Positions 56,016 through 64,000 of a stretch of 64,000 nucleotides of DNA are shown here, piece by piece. This stretch comes from Kitasatospora sp. NBC_00458 (lineage in GTDB: Bacteria > Actinomycetota > Actinomycetes > Streptomycetales > Streptomycetaceae). The position numbers were made by a program, and so were the translations under genes. Position 1 is the first letter of the stretch, and every line of letters starts with the position of its first letter. The stretch covers positions 6,791,001 through 6,855,000 of the forward strand of contig NZ_CP107904.1 in the NCBI RefSeq assembly GCF_036013975.1. The letters run 5' to 3'. The notes below the pieces were generated by a model. It searched no databases, had not been told where the DNA came from, and saw only the letters and a list, made by a program, of their open reading frames with translations.

Positions 56016-56780
56016 TCAGCCCCAGTTCTGCAACCGCTGGATCAGGTCGGCGTCGCCCTCGATCCGCAGCGAGTCGGCCGGGATGCGCATGTACATGAGC
56101 AGGGCGATCTCACTCGCCGTGCCGTAGACGGCGGCGGTGGGCTTGCTCTCGGCGGCCTCCGCCGCGGTGAGGCGGGTGGAGCGGGAACCGGCGGCGTCCA
56201 CCGTCTGGCGCCAGGAGCCGGCCCCGGCCGCGTGGTAGTCCATGGTGGCCGGCTCGCCCGGCCACGGGACCGTGACGGTGCAGACGGTGGCGAGGAACTC
56301 ATCGACGGCGTCGACCGCCTCGGTCGTCGGCAGCTCCTGCGGGGCGCCGGAGGCCAACTGGGCGTCGTAGGTGTGGATCAGCGACTCCGGGACGCGGCGG
56401 CGGGCCGCGGCGGCCACGGTGTGCGACGAGGCCAGCGGCTCCCACCAGGCCCAGCAGCCCCGGTCCGGGCCGGCCTCGCGCAGAGCGGTGAGCAGCTGCT
56501 CCGTCGAGTCGGCCAGCCAGGCTATGAGGGCCTCGCGCTCCCTGGGCGCCGCCAGCCCGTCCTTGCTCGGCCGCTCGTCGCCCGGCGCGGTGTTCCGCAC
56601 GATGTGGGCCCAGAAGCGGTCCCCCTCACTGAGGTGGTTCGCCAGGTCGTACAGCGTCCAGCCCGGGCAGGACGGGACGTCGGCGTCGAGGCCGGGGGCC
56701 GCGTCGACGGCGGCGCGGAACGCGGCGGAACGCTCGGCGATCATCCGCAGAAAGGTGGGGAAGGAGAGAAGCTCAGTCAC
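56016..56780 (-). CDS. Maleylpyruvate isomerase / mycothiol-dependent enzyme family protein
   Basis: This 254-residue protein starts at a GTG (56780) with GAAGG five bases upstream. The N-terminal half has the DinB-like helical pattern of the mycothiol-dependent maleylpyruvate isomerase family: VPSCPGWTLYDLANHLSEG, FWAHIV, and a later ESLIHTYDAQ with a family-type His. A smaller C-terminal domain (about residues 150-254) follows. Family members use mycothiol, a low-molecular-weight thiol of actinobacteria, or bind metal ions; most have no known substrate. Lying inside a PKS cluster, between the fourth and fifth PKS genes on the opposite strand, it could be a tailoring or detoxifying enzyme, or a bystander. 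I cannot assign a reaction. Confidence 0.82.
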   Translation of the reverse strand: MTELLSFPTFLRMIAERSAAFRAAVDAAPGLDADVPSCPGWTLYDLANHLSEGDRFWAHIVRNTAPGDERPSKDGLAAPREREALIAWLADSTEQLLTALREAGPDRGCWAWWEPLASSHTVAAAARRRVPESLIHTYDAQLASGAPQELPTTEAVDAVDEFLATVCTVTVPWPGEPATMDYHAAGAGSWRQTVDAAGSRSTRLTAAEAAESKPTAAVYGTASEIALLMYMRIPADSLRIEGDADLIQRLQNWG

Positions 56781-57168
56781 GGAGACCTTCTATCACCCGG
56801 ACCGGAACCCTCGCACTCCATTTGTGCCCCCCGATGAGGTGCCCTCATATTCGGACCGGCCCTCATCCGACCGGATGACCACCGACCACACGATGCGACG
56901 AGCCCCCTGACGAAGCACTACTAGGGGGCGGTCCCACAGAGTTAGGGGTGACGGCGCGAGGTCCGAGGGCTGACTGGGGGTCAGCTCGGACGGAGGGGCG
57001 CATAGCCTCCCTCTAAGATCCCGCGGACCCGGCCGCCCCGACGCGCCCCGACATCGACAGGTGCTCGACGCGGGGAGCCGGCACGACACGGTGGCGGGCC
57101 CTTGGAGACCCCCGTGTGATCGGCCTTTTCGACCCGGTTCATGGCGAACGGACAAGTGGGAGCTGACG
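56781..57168 (+). promoter_or_regulatory. Divergent upstream region of the fifth PKS gene with AGGGG repeats
   Basis: This 388-base gap has no credible gene. AGGGGG (56923-56928) and AGGGGT (56944-56949) start 21 bases apart, the same spacing as before the P450 gene. A further AGGGGC is at 56994-56999, and TAGCCT at 57003-57008 repeats the putative -10 box seen there. GGGAG at 57158-57162 is the ribosome binding site for the ATG at 57169. The minus-strand gene must also start here. Confidence 0.42.
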
Positions 57169-60100
57169 ATGGACACTGCCGGTGCAGACGTGATCGGCGC
57201 GCTGCGTGCCTCGCTTCTGGAGAACGAGCGACTGCGGCAGCAGAACAACCGCCTCAGCGCCGTGTCGACCGACCCCGTCGCCATCGTCGGCATCGGGTGC
57301 CGCTTCCCCGGCGGGGTGACCGACGCCGAGAGCCTGTGGCAGCTCGTCGTCGAAGGCCGTGACGCGATGACGGAGTTCCCCGAGGGCCGCGGCTGGGAGG
57401 ACTGGCAGGTTCCGGGAGCCCGGCGGGGTGCGTTCCTGCACGGCGCGGGCGACTTCGACGCGGAGTTCTTCCGGATCTCGCCGCGCGAGGCGATGTCGAT
57501 GGACCCGCAGCAGCGGCTGCTCCTCGAAACGTCCTGGGAGGCCCTGGAGCACGCGGGGATCGACCCGCTCTCGCTGCGCGGCAGCCGGACCGGCGTGTTC
57601 GTCGGTGGCACTCCCCAGGAGTACGGCGCACTGATGGCCAGTTCGCCCACCAGCCAGGGGTACATGGTCACCGGAACCGCGGGCAGCGTGCTGTCCGGGC
57701 GGGTGTCGTACGTCCTCGGGCTGGAGGGCCCGGCGGTCAGCATCGACACCGCCTGCTCGTCCTCACTGGTGGCACTGCACTCCGCCGTGCAGTCCCTCCG
57801 GCAGGGCGACTGCAGCATGGCCCTGGTCGGCGGTGTCCTGGTGATGACCACCCCGTCGATCTTCGCCGAGTTCGTCACGCTCGGCGGCTCCGCCGCAGAC
57901 GGCAGCTGCAAGGCCTTCGCCGGCGCGGCCGACGGCACGGGCTGGGGCGAGGGCGTCGGTGTGGTGGTCGTCGAGCGGCTGTCGGACGCGCGGCGCAACG
58001 GGCATCCGGTGCTGGCGGTGATCCGGGGGAGCGCGGCCAACCAGGACGGTGCGTCGAACGGTCTGAGCGCTCCCAACGGTCCGTCGCAGCAGCGGGTGAT
58101 CCGGCAGGCGCTCGCCAACGCCGGGCTGTCGTCCGCCGATGTGGACATGGTGGAGGCGCACGGCACGGGGACGACGCTGGGTGACCCGATCGAGGCGCAG
58201 GCGCTGCTGGCCACCTACGGCCAGGACCGGCACGAGGGCCGTCCGCTCTGGCTGGGGTCCCTGAAGTCGAACATCGGCCACACCCAGACGGCCGCCGGCG
58301 TGGCCGGCGTGATCAAGACCGTGATGGCCCTCCGGCACGGCGTCATGCCGATGACGCTGCACGTGGACGAGCCGACCCCGCACGTCGACTGGTCGGCGGG
58401 CGCGGTGGAGCTGCTGACCGAGGCCCGGGAGTGGCCGGAGACGGGTGCGCCGCGTCGCGCGGGTGTGTCCTCGTTCGGCATCAGCGGGACCAACGTCCAC
58501 ATGATCCTGGAGCAGGCCCCGGCGGAGCCGGAGGCCACGGCTGAGCCGTCCGGTCCCGGGGCGCTGGGCGGGGAGATCACGCCCTGGGTGGTCTCGGCCC
58601 GTTCGGAGGCGGCGTTGCGGGCGCAGGCGGGGCGGTTGGTGGAGGCGTTGGCGGGGTCGGATGTCCGGCCGGTGGATGTGGCGTTCTCGCTGGTGTCCTC
58701 GCGTGCGGCGCTGGGGTATCGGGCGGTGGTGTTGGGGGGTGGTGTGGAGGAGTTGCTGGAGGGTGTGCGGGCGGTGGCGGCCGGTGGTGGTGGTGCCGGT
58801 GTGGTGCACGGTGTGGTGGAGGGGGGTTCGCGGGTGGTGTTGGTGTTTCCGGGTCAGGGGTCGCAGTGGGTGGGGATGGGGCGGGAGTTGTGGGGTTCGT
58901 CGGTGGTGTTCGGTGAGTCGATGGCGGCGTGTGAGCGTGCTCTGACGCCGTTCGTGGACTGGTCGTTGCGGGATGTGGTGGAGGCGGGTGAGGGGGATCC
59001 GCGGTGGGGGCGGGTGGATGTGGTGCAGCCGGTGTTGTGGGCGGTGATGGTGTCGTTGGCGGCGTTGTGGCGGTCTTCGGGCGTGGAGCCGGCGGCGGTG
59101 GTGGGGCATTCGCAGGGTGAGGTGGCGGCTGCGGTGGTGGCGGGCGGGTTGTCGTTGGAGGACGGTGCGCGGGTGGTGGCGGTGCGTTCGCGTCTGGTGG
59201 CGGCACGGCTGTCGGGGCTGGGCGGGATGGTGTCGGTGTCCGCACCGCTCACGGTGGTCGAGGGGTTGCTCGCGGCGTTCGGCGGTGAGGTGTCGGTCGC
59301 GGCGGTCAACGGCCCGTCCTCGGTGGTCGTCTCCGGCGGGACGGCAGGGCTGGAGGCACTCCTCGCCGACTGCGAGGCGAACGGCGTACGGGCACGGCGG
59401 ATCGCCGTGGACTACGCCTCGCACTCCGCACAGGTCGAGGCGCTGGAGGCCGAGCTGCTGGAGGCGCTGGCACCGGTACGCCCGGTGTCGTCGTCGGTGG
59501 CGTTCTACTCGACGGTCACCGGGGAGGGCATCGACACGGCGGTGATGGACGCCGGCTACTGGTACCGCAACCTGCGCCAGACCGTCCGCTTCGAGACCGC
59601 CGTCCGCGCCCTGGCCGCCGACGGCCACCACACCTACATCGAGGCCAGCCCCCACCCCGTCCTCACCGTCCCCGTCCAGGAGACCCTTGAGGACACCCCC
59701 GACCACCGTACCGAACCCACCGTCATCGGCTCACTGCGCCGGGGCGAGGGCGGGACCGAGCGGTTCCTGACCTCCCTCGCCGAGGCCTACGTCCGCGGCG
59801 CCACCGTCGACTGGACCAGCGTCCTCGCCGGCCGCGACGCCCACCGGATCGACCTGCCCACCTACGCCTTCCAACACGAACGCTTCTGGCTGGAGGGCGT
59901 CTCGGTCGGGTCGGTCGGACGCGCCATGGCGGCGCCTGTGGACGACCGTCAGCCGGTCGACGACTCGGCGGCTGCGGAGCTGCGCCGGCGCCTCGCCCGT
60001 CTCACCGAACCGGAACGGGACGCCCTGCTGCTGGATCTCGTCCGCTCCCAGGCGGCACTGGTGCTCGGCCACCGCTCCTCCGGAGTCATCACGGCGGCGA

Positions 60101-63100
60101 AGCCGTTCAAGGAACTGGGCTTCGACTCGGTCACGGCGATGGAACTGCGGAACCGGCTGAACGCCGCGACCGGGCTGCGGCTGCCCGCCACCCTGGCCTT
60201 CGACCACCCCAATCCGACCGCGCTCGCGTCCTTCGTCGCAGCCCGACTCGCAGGGGCGAAGCCGGACTTCGGGGCCTTCGTGCCGGCGCCGAGTCCGTCG
60301 GCGGTCGACGGGGAGCCGCTGGTGATCGTCGGCATGGCGTGCCGCTTCCCCGGAGGCGTCATGTCGCCGGAGGACCTGTGGCGTCTGGTCGACGAGCGCC
60401 GCGACGAGGTCTCGGCCCTGCCCACCGACCGGGGCTGGCAGGCTGCGAGTGTTCCCGCCATGGCCCAGGGCGCGTTCCTCTACGACGCAGGCGAGTTCGA
60501 CGCGTCGTTCTTCGGGATATCGCCGCGTGAGGCGGCCGCGATGGACCCGCAGCAGCGGCTGCTGCTGGAGACCTCCTGGGAGGCGCTGGAGCGCTCGGCC
60601 ATCAAGCCCTCCTCCCTGCGCGGCAGCCGCACCGGTGTCTTCGTCGGCGGTAGCGGCCAGGAATTCAGCATGCTGATGGCCAACGCGCCCGACTCCGTGG
60701 CGGGTTACGCGTTGACGGGGTCGTCGGGCAGTGTGATGTCGGGGCGGGTGTCGTACGTGCTGGGTCTGGAGGGTCCGGCGGTGACGGTGGACACGGCGTG
60801 TTCGTCGTCGCTGGTGGCGCTGCACCTGGCGGCCCAGGCGCTGCGCAACGGTGAGTGTGATCTGGCGTTGGCGGGTGGTGTGACGGTGATGTCGACGCCG
60901 GGTGCGTTCGCGGAGTTCTCGCGGCAGGGCGGTCTGGCGGCGGACGGTCGGTGCAAGGCGTTCTCGGCGGATGCGGACGGCACCGGCTGGGGTGAGGGTG
61001 TCGGTGTGGTGGTGGTGGAGCGGTTGTCGGATGCGCGGCGCAACGGGCATCCGGTGCTGGCGGTGGTGCGGGGTTCGGCGGTGAATCAGGACGGTGCGTC
61101 GAACGGTCTGACGGCGCCGAACGGTCCGTCGCAGCAGCGGGTGATCCGTCAGGCGCTGGCGAGTGCGGGGTTGTCGTCGTCCGAGGTGGACGTGGTGGAG
61201 GCGCACGGGACGGGGACGACGCTGGGTGACCCGATCGAGGCGCAGGCGCTGCTGGCCGCCTACGGCCAGGACCGGCCGGCGGACCGCCCGCTCTGGCTGG
61301 GGTCCCTGAAGTCGAACATCGGCCACACCCAGGCCGCGGCCGGTGTGGCCGGTGTGATCAAGATGGTCATGGCGATGCGGCGAGGTGTGCTCCCGGCGAC
61401 GCTCCACGCGGATCGGCCCACCACGCACGTGGAGTGGTCGGAAGGCGCGGTGGAGCTGCTGACCGAGGCCCGGGACTGGCCGGAGACGGGTGCCCCGCGC
61501 CGGGCCGGCGTCTCGTCGTTCGGTATCAGCGGGACCAACGCCCACATGATCCTGGAGCAGGCGCCTGCCGAGGACCCCGAACCGGCCGCGTCCGAGGTCT
61601 CCGGGCCGTTGCCGTGGGTCCTGTCGGGCCGGACCGGGGCCGCCCTGCGTGAGCAGGCGGGACGGCTGCTGTCGTCCGTGGCCGAGGACGCACAGGCCGG
61701 GCTCGCCGACCTGGGGTACGCGTTGGCGGCCACCCGGGCCGAGTTCGAGCACCGTGCGGTGCTCGTCGGCGAGGACCGGTCGTCCTTCCTGGCCGGCCTG
61801 GCCGCCGTGGCCGAGGGACGTGCGGCCACCGAGGTTCTGCTGGGTACGGCGGAGGAGGGGCGGCTCGCCGTCATGTTCTCCGGCCAGGGTTCGCAGCGTC
61901 TCGGTATGGGGCGTGAACTGTACGGCCGTTTCCCGCACTTCGCCGCCGCGTTCGACGCGGTGTGCGCGGAGCTCGACCTGCATCTGGAGCGGCCGCTGAA
62001 GCAGGTCGTGTTCGCCGCGGAGGACTCGCCGGAGGCGGTCCTGCTCGATGAGACGGGCTTCACGCAGCCCGCGCTCTTCGCGGTCGAGGTCGCGCTGTTC
62101 CGCCTGGTCGAGGGCTGGGGCGTTCGTCCGGATGTGCTGATGGGCCACTCGATCGGCGAGCTGGCCGCCGCCCACGTGGCGGGTGTGTGGTCGCTCGCGG
62201 ACGCCTGCCGGGTGGTCGCCGCCCGCGGGCGGCTGATGCAGGCACTGCCGACCGGCGGCGCGATGTGCGCACTGGAGGCCGGCGAGGCCGAGGTCGCGGA
62301 GCTGCTGGCCGGTGCGGACGCCACGGCCGGGGTCGTGGGGATCGCCGCCGTCAACGGCCCCGCCGCGGTCGTGGTCTCCGGTGACGGCGCGGCAGTGGCG
62401 GAGATCGCCGCCGGACTCGCCGCGCGAGGCCGGAAGACGCGGCAGCTGACGGTCTCGCACGCGTTCCACTCCACGCTGATGGAGCCGATGCTGGCCGAGT
62501 TCGCCGGAGTACTGGCCGAGGTGGCGTTCGAGGCGCCCCGTGTGCCCGTGGTGTCCAACGTGACCGGCACCGTCGCCGGCCCGGAGATCCGTACCCCGGA
62601 GTACTGGGTCGAGCACGTCCGGGCGGGCGTCCGGTTCGCCGCGGGTGTGGAGGCCCTGCACTCCCAGGGCGTGACCTCGTTCCTGGAGCTCGGCCCGGAC
62701 GGGGTGCTGGCCGCGATGGCTCAGGACTGCCTGGTCGACGAGCCCGGGATCTCGGTCGCGGCGGCGGCCCGCCGCGACCGCCCCGAGGTGGCGACCTTGC
62801 TGGGCGCGCTCGGCCGGCTGTACGTGAACGGCGCGGCCGTGGACTGGGCCGCCGTGTTGGGCGGGCGCGCCGGCAGTCGGGTGGATCTGCCGACGTATGC
62901 GTTCCAGCGGGAGCGGTTCTGGTTGGAGGGTGGGGTCGGGGTCGGTGCGGGTGGGGTTGGTGTGGTGGATGGGGTTGAGGGTGCGTTCTGGGGTGCGGTG
63001 GAGCGGGGGGATGTGGAGGGTGTGGTGTCGGTGGTGGGTGGTGGGGATGGTTGGGGTTCGGTGGTGCCGGTGTTGTCGGAGTGGCGGCGTCGGCGGGTGG

Positions 63101-64000
63101 TTGGTTCGGTGGTGGATTCGTGGCGTTATCGGGTGGTTGAGCGGTCGGTGTCGGTGGGTTCGGGTGGGGTGTTGTCGGGGGTGTGGGTGTTGGTGGTGCC
63201 GGGTTGGGGTGGTGTGGGTGGGGTGGTTGATGGTGTGAGGGGTGCGTTGGTGGGTGCGGGTGCGCGGGTGGTTGAGGTTGTGGTGGGTGTGGGGGATGGT
63301 CGTGGGGTGGTGGCTGAGCGGTTGCGTGGGGTGTGTGGGGGTGTGGAGGTTGCCGGTGTGGTGTCGTTGCTGGGTGTGGGTGATGGTCTTGATGGCGTTG
63401 GAGTTGTTGATGGTGGTGGTGTGGGTGGTGGGTTGGTGTCGTCGTTGGTGTTGGTGCAGGCGTTGGTGGATGTGGGTGTGGGTGGTCGGTTGTGGATGGT
63501 GGTGTGTGGGGCGTTGGGGTTGGGTTCGGTTGAGGGTGTGAGGGCTGGTGGGGTGGCGTTGTGGGGGTTTGGTCAGGTGGTGGGGTTGGAGTGTGCGGGG
63601 TTGTGGGGTGGGTTGGTGGATGTGCCGGTGGTGTGGGATGAGCGGGTGGGTGCGGGGTTGGTGGGTGTGTTGGTGTCGGGGGTGGAGGATCAGGTGGCGG
63701 TGCGGTCGTCGGGGGTGTTCGGTCGGCGGTTGGTGCGGGCGCCGTTGGGTGTGTCGGGTGGGGGTTGGGGTGTGCGGGGGTCGGTGTTGGTGACGGGTGG
63801 TACGGGTGGGGTGGGTGCGTGTGTGGCGCGGTGGTTGGTGGGTGTGGGTGCGGAGCATGTGGTGTTGGTGTCGCGTCGGGGGTTGGGTGCTGAGGGTGCG
63901 GTGGAGTTGGTGGGGGAGTTGGAGGGGTTGGGGGCTCGGGTTTCGGTTGTGGCGTGTGATGTGGCGGATCGTGGGGCGTTGGAGGGGGTGTTGGCGGGGA
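57169..64000 (+). CDS. Type I PKS: module 9 and start of module 10 (runs off the window)
   Basis: The frame is open from the ATG at 57169 to the window edge, giving 2277 codons. The N-terminal docking helix (ADVIGALRASLLENERLRQQN) is of a different kind from those of the three preceding PKS proteins. Module 9 is KS-AT-ACP with no reductive domains (residues 38-1024). Module 10 has KS (about 1050-1465), AT (1566-1891) and a KR cut off after its NADPH motif TGGTGGVG. The gene has its own upstream region and is separated from the PKS operon by a terminator and a reverse gene. From about 62890 onward it is written in the same G/T-rich codon style as modules 1 and 2. Confidence 0.96.
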   Translation, partial: MDTAGADVIGALRASLLENERLRQQNNRLSAVSTDPVAIVGIGCRFPGGVTDAESLWQLVVEGRDAMTEFPEGRGWEDWQVPGARRGAFLHGAGDFDAEFFRISPREAMSMDPQQRLLLETSWEALEHAGIDPLSLRGSRTGVFVGGTPQEYGALMASSPTSQGYMVTGTAGSVLSGRVSYVLGLEGPAVSIDTACSSSLVALHSAVQSLRQGDCSMALVGGVLVMTTPSIFAEFVTLGGSAADGSCKAFAGAADGTGWGEGVGVVVVERLSDARRNGHPVLAVIRGSAANQDGASNGLSAPNGPSQQRVIRQALANAGLSSADVDMVEAHGTGTTLGDPIEAQALLATYGQDRHEGRPLWLGSLKSNIGHTQTAAGVAGVIKTVMALRHGVMPMTLHVDEPTPHVDWSAGAVELLTEAREWPETGAPRRAGVSSFGISGTNVHMILEQAPAEPEATAEPSGPGALGGEITPWVVSARSEAALRAQAGRLVEALAGSDVRPVDVAFSLVSSRAALGYRAVVLGGGVEELLEGVRAVAAGGGGAGVVHGVVEGGSRVVLVFPGQGSQWVGMGRELWGSSVVFGESMAACERALTPFVDWSLRDVVEAGEGDPRWGRVDVVQPVLWAVMVSLAALWRSSGVEPAAVVGHSQGEVAAAVVAGGLSLEDGARVVAVRSRLVAARLSGLGGMVSVSAPLTVVEGLLAAFGGEVSVAAVNGPSSVVVSGGTAGLEALLADCEANGVRARRIAVDYASHSAQVEALEAELLEALAPVRPVSSSVAFYSTVTGEGIDTAVMDAGYWYRNLRQTVRFETAVRALAADGHHTYIEASPHPVLTVPVQETLEDTPDHRTEPTVIGSLRRGEGGTERFLTSLAEAYVRGATVDWTSVLAGRDAHRIDLPTYAFQHERFWLEGVSVGSVGRAMAAPVDDRQPVDDSAAAELRRRLARLTEPERDALLLDLVRSQAALVLGHRSSGVITAAKPFKELGFDSVTAMELRNRLNAATGLRLPATLAFDHPNPTALASFVAARLAGAKPDFGAFVPAPSPSAVDGEPLVIVGMACRFPGGVMSPEDLWRLVDERRDEVSALPTDRGWQAASVPAMAQGAFLYDAGEFDASFFGISPREAAAMDPQQRLLLETSWEALERSAIKPSSLRGSRTGVFVGGSGQEFSMLMANAPDSVAGYALTGSSGSVMSGRVSYVLGLEGPAVTVDTACSSSLVALHLAAQALRNGECDLALAGGVTVMSTPGAFAEFSRQGGLAADGRCKAFSADADGTGWGEGVGVVVVERLSDARRNGHPVLAVVRGSAVNQDGASNGLTAPNGPSQQRVIRQALASAGLSSSEVDVVEAHGTGTTLGDPIEAQALLAAYGQDRPADRPLWLGSLKSNIGHTQAAAGVAGVIKMVMAMRRGVLPATLHADRPTTHVEWSEGAVELLTEARDWPETGAPRRAGVSSFGISGTNAHMILEQAPAEDPEPAASEVSGPLPWVLSGRTGAALREQAGRLLSSVAEDAQAGLADLGYALAATRAEFEHRAVLVGEDRSSFLAGLAAVAEGRAATEVLLGTAEEGRLAVMFSGQGSQRLGMGRELYGRFPHFAAAFDAVCAELDLHLERPLKQVVFAAEDSPEAVLLDETGFTQPALFAVEVALFRLVEGWGVRPDVLMGHSIGELAAAHVAGVWSLADACRVVAARGRLMQALPTGGAMCALEAGEAEVAELLAGADATAGVVGIAAVNGPAAVVVSGDGAAVAEIAAGLAARGRKTRQLTVSHAFHSTLMEPMLAEFAGVLAEVAFEAPRVPVVSNVTGTVAGPEIRTPEYWVEHVRAGVRFAAGVEALHSQGVTSFLELGPDGVLAAMAQDCLVDEPGISVAAAARRDRPEVATLLGALGRLYVNGAAVDWAAVLGGRAGSRVDLPTYAFQRERFWLEGGVGVGAGGVGVVDGVEGAFWGAVERGDVEGVVSVVGGGDGWGSVVPVLSEWRRRRVVGSVVDSWRYRVVERSVSVGSGGVLSGVWVLVVPGWGGVGGVVDGVRGALVGAGARVVEVVVGVGDGRGVVAERLRGVCGGVEVAGVVSLLGVGDGLDGVGVVDGGGVGGGLVSSLVLVQALVDVGVGGRLWMVVCGALGLGSVEGVRAGGVALWGFGQVVGLECAGLWGGLVDVPVVWDERVGAGLVGVLVSGVEDQVAVRSSGVFGRRLVRAPLGVSGGGWGVRGSVLVTGGTGGVGACVARWLVGVGAEHVVLVSRRGLGAEGAVELVGELEGLGARVSVVACDVADRGALEGVLAG
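57277..60245 (+). other. Module 9: KS-AT(methylmalonyl)-ACP, no reduction
   Basis: The KS Cys is at 57754-57756 (SIDTACSSS), the AT has GHSQGE and YASH (near 59412), and the ACP Ser is at 60127-60129. Only about 70 residues lie between the AT end (near 59890) and the ACP, so there is no room for a KR. The beta-ketone is kept. Confidence 0.93.
58715..59595 (+). repeat. AT-coding repeat, copy 4 (module 9, fifth PKS gene)
   Basis: This copy lies about 39 kb from copy 3 in another gene. Its 5' flank (EALAGSDVRPVDVAFSLVSS, starting near 58640) matches module 1, while its 3' part follows the module 2 copy. It looks like a mosaic. Confidence 0.82.
60310..64000 (+). other. Module 10 (partial): KS-AT(malonyl)-KR...
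   Basis: The KS Cys is at 60799-60801, and the AT has GHSIGE and HAFH (near 62458), hence malonyl. The AT-KR linker (FWGAVERGDVEGVVSV) is of the DH-less type. The KR begins with TGGTGGVG at about 63796, but its catalytic residues lie beyond the window, so its activity and stereotype cannot be judged. Confidence 0.9.

Noticed and set aside
59890..60030. Frameshifted or deleted KR in module 9
   Set aside because: The linker is short and in frame, with no KR remnants such as the Rossmann motif. This is an ordinary KS-AT-ACP module.

Overview
This window is part of a large modular type I polyketide synthase (PKS) gene cluster from a high-GC actinomycete, most likely Streptomyces or a close relative. 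The evidence is strong G/C at third codon positions, GTG and TTG starts, overlapping stop/start pairs, KS-AT-(DH-ER)-KR-ACP modules with actinobacterial class-1 docking domains, and a mycothiol-dependent-enzyme-like gene. Both ends are cut: the first gene enters from the left and the last PKS gene runs off the right edge.

Layout. (1) 1-3643: a methoxymalonyl-ACP cassette (partial FkbK-like dehydrogenase, FkbJ-like ACP, FkbI-like acyl-CoA dehydrogenase, FkbH-like HAD enzyme), closed by a perfect 20-bp hairpin that also ends a convergent FkbG-like O-methyltransferase. (2) 3914-9675: a DUF5988-like small gene, type II thioesterase, cytochrome P450, crotonyl-CoA carboxylase/reductase, 3-hydroxybutyryl-CoA dehydrogenase and a small beta-barrel-type protein. 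(3) 9818-55897: four PKS genes in a row (loading module plus modules 1-8), ending at a perfect 19-bp hairpin. (4) 56016-56780: a convergent maleylpyruvate-isomerase-like gene. (5) 57169-end: a fifth PKS gene with its own upstream region (module 9 and part of module 10).

Predicted assembly: KSQ loading module (propionyl starter from methylmalonyl-CoA); M1 methylmalonyl, A1-type KR; M2 methylmalonyl, A2-type KR; M3 malonyl, full reduction; M4 malonyl, dead KR, so ketone kept; M5 methylmalonyl, A2-type KR; M6 malonyl, dead DH and B-type KR; M7 bulky extender (GAGH motif, probably ethylmalonyl), full reduction; M8 malonyl, DH-KR; M9 methylmalonyl, no reduction; M10 malonyl, KR (truncated).

Putting the chain together places the module-4 ketone with a delta-hydroxyl on each side (from the module 2 and module 6 KRs). 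That is the precursor of a 6,6-spiroketal, followed by CH2-CH2-CH(R)-CH=CH. This matches the spiroketal half of the oligomycin/ossamycin/cytovaricin class. The CCR and HBDH genes can supply ethylmalonyl-CoA for module 7. The small beta-barrel-type gene just before the PKS is the best candidate for a spiroketal cyclase of the OssO/OlmO kind. The methoxymalonyl cassette implies a methoxymalonyl-loading AT that probably lies beyond the window. Several AT, KS and linker segments are near-identical copies written in an unusual G/T-rich codon style, a sign of recent duplication or gene conversion.
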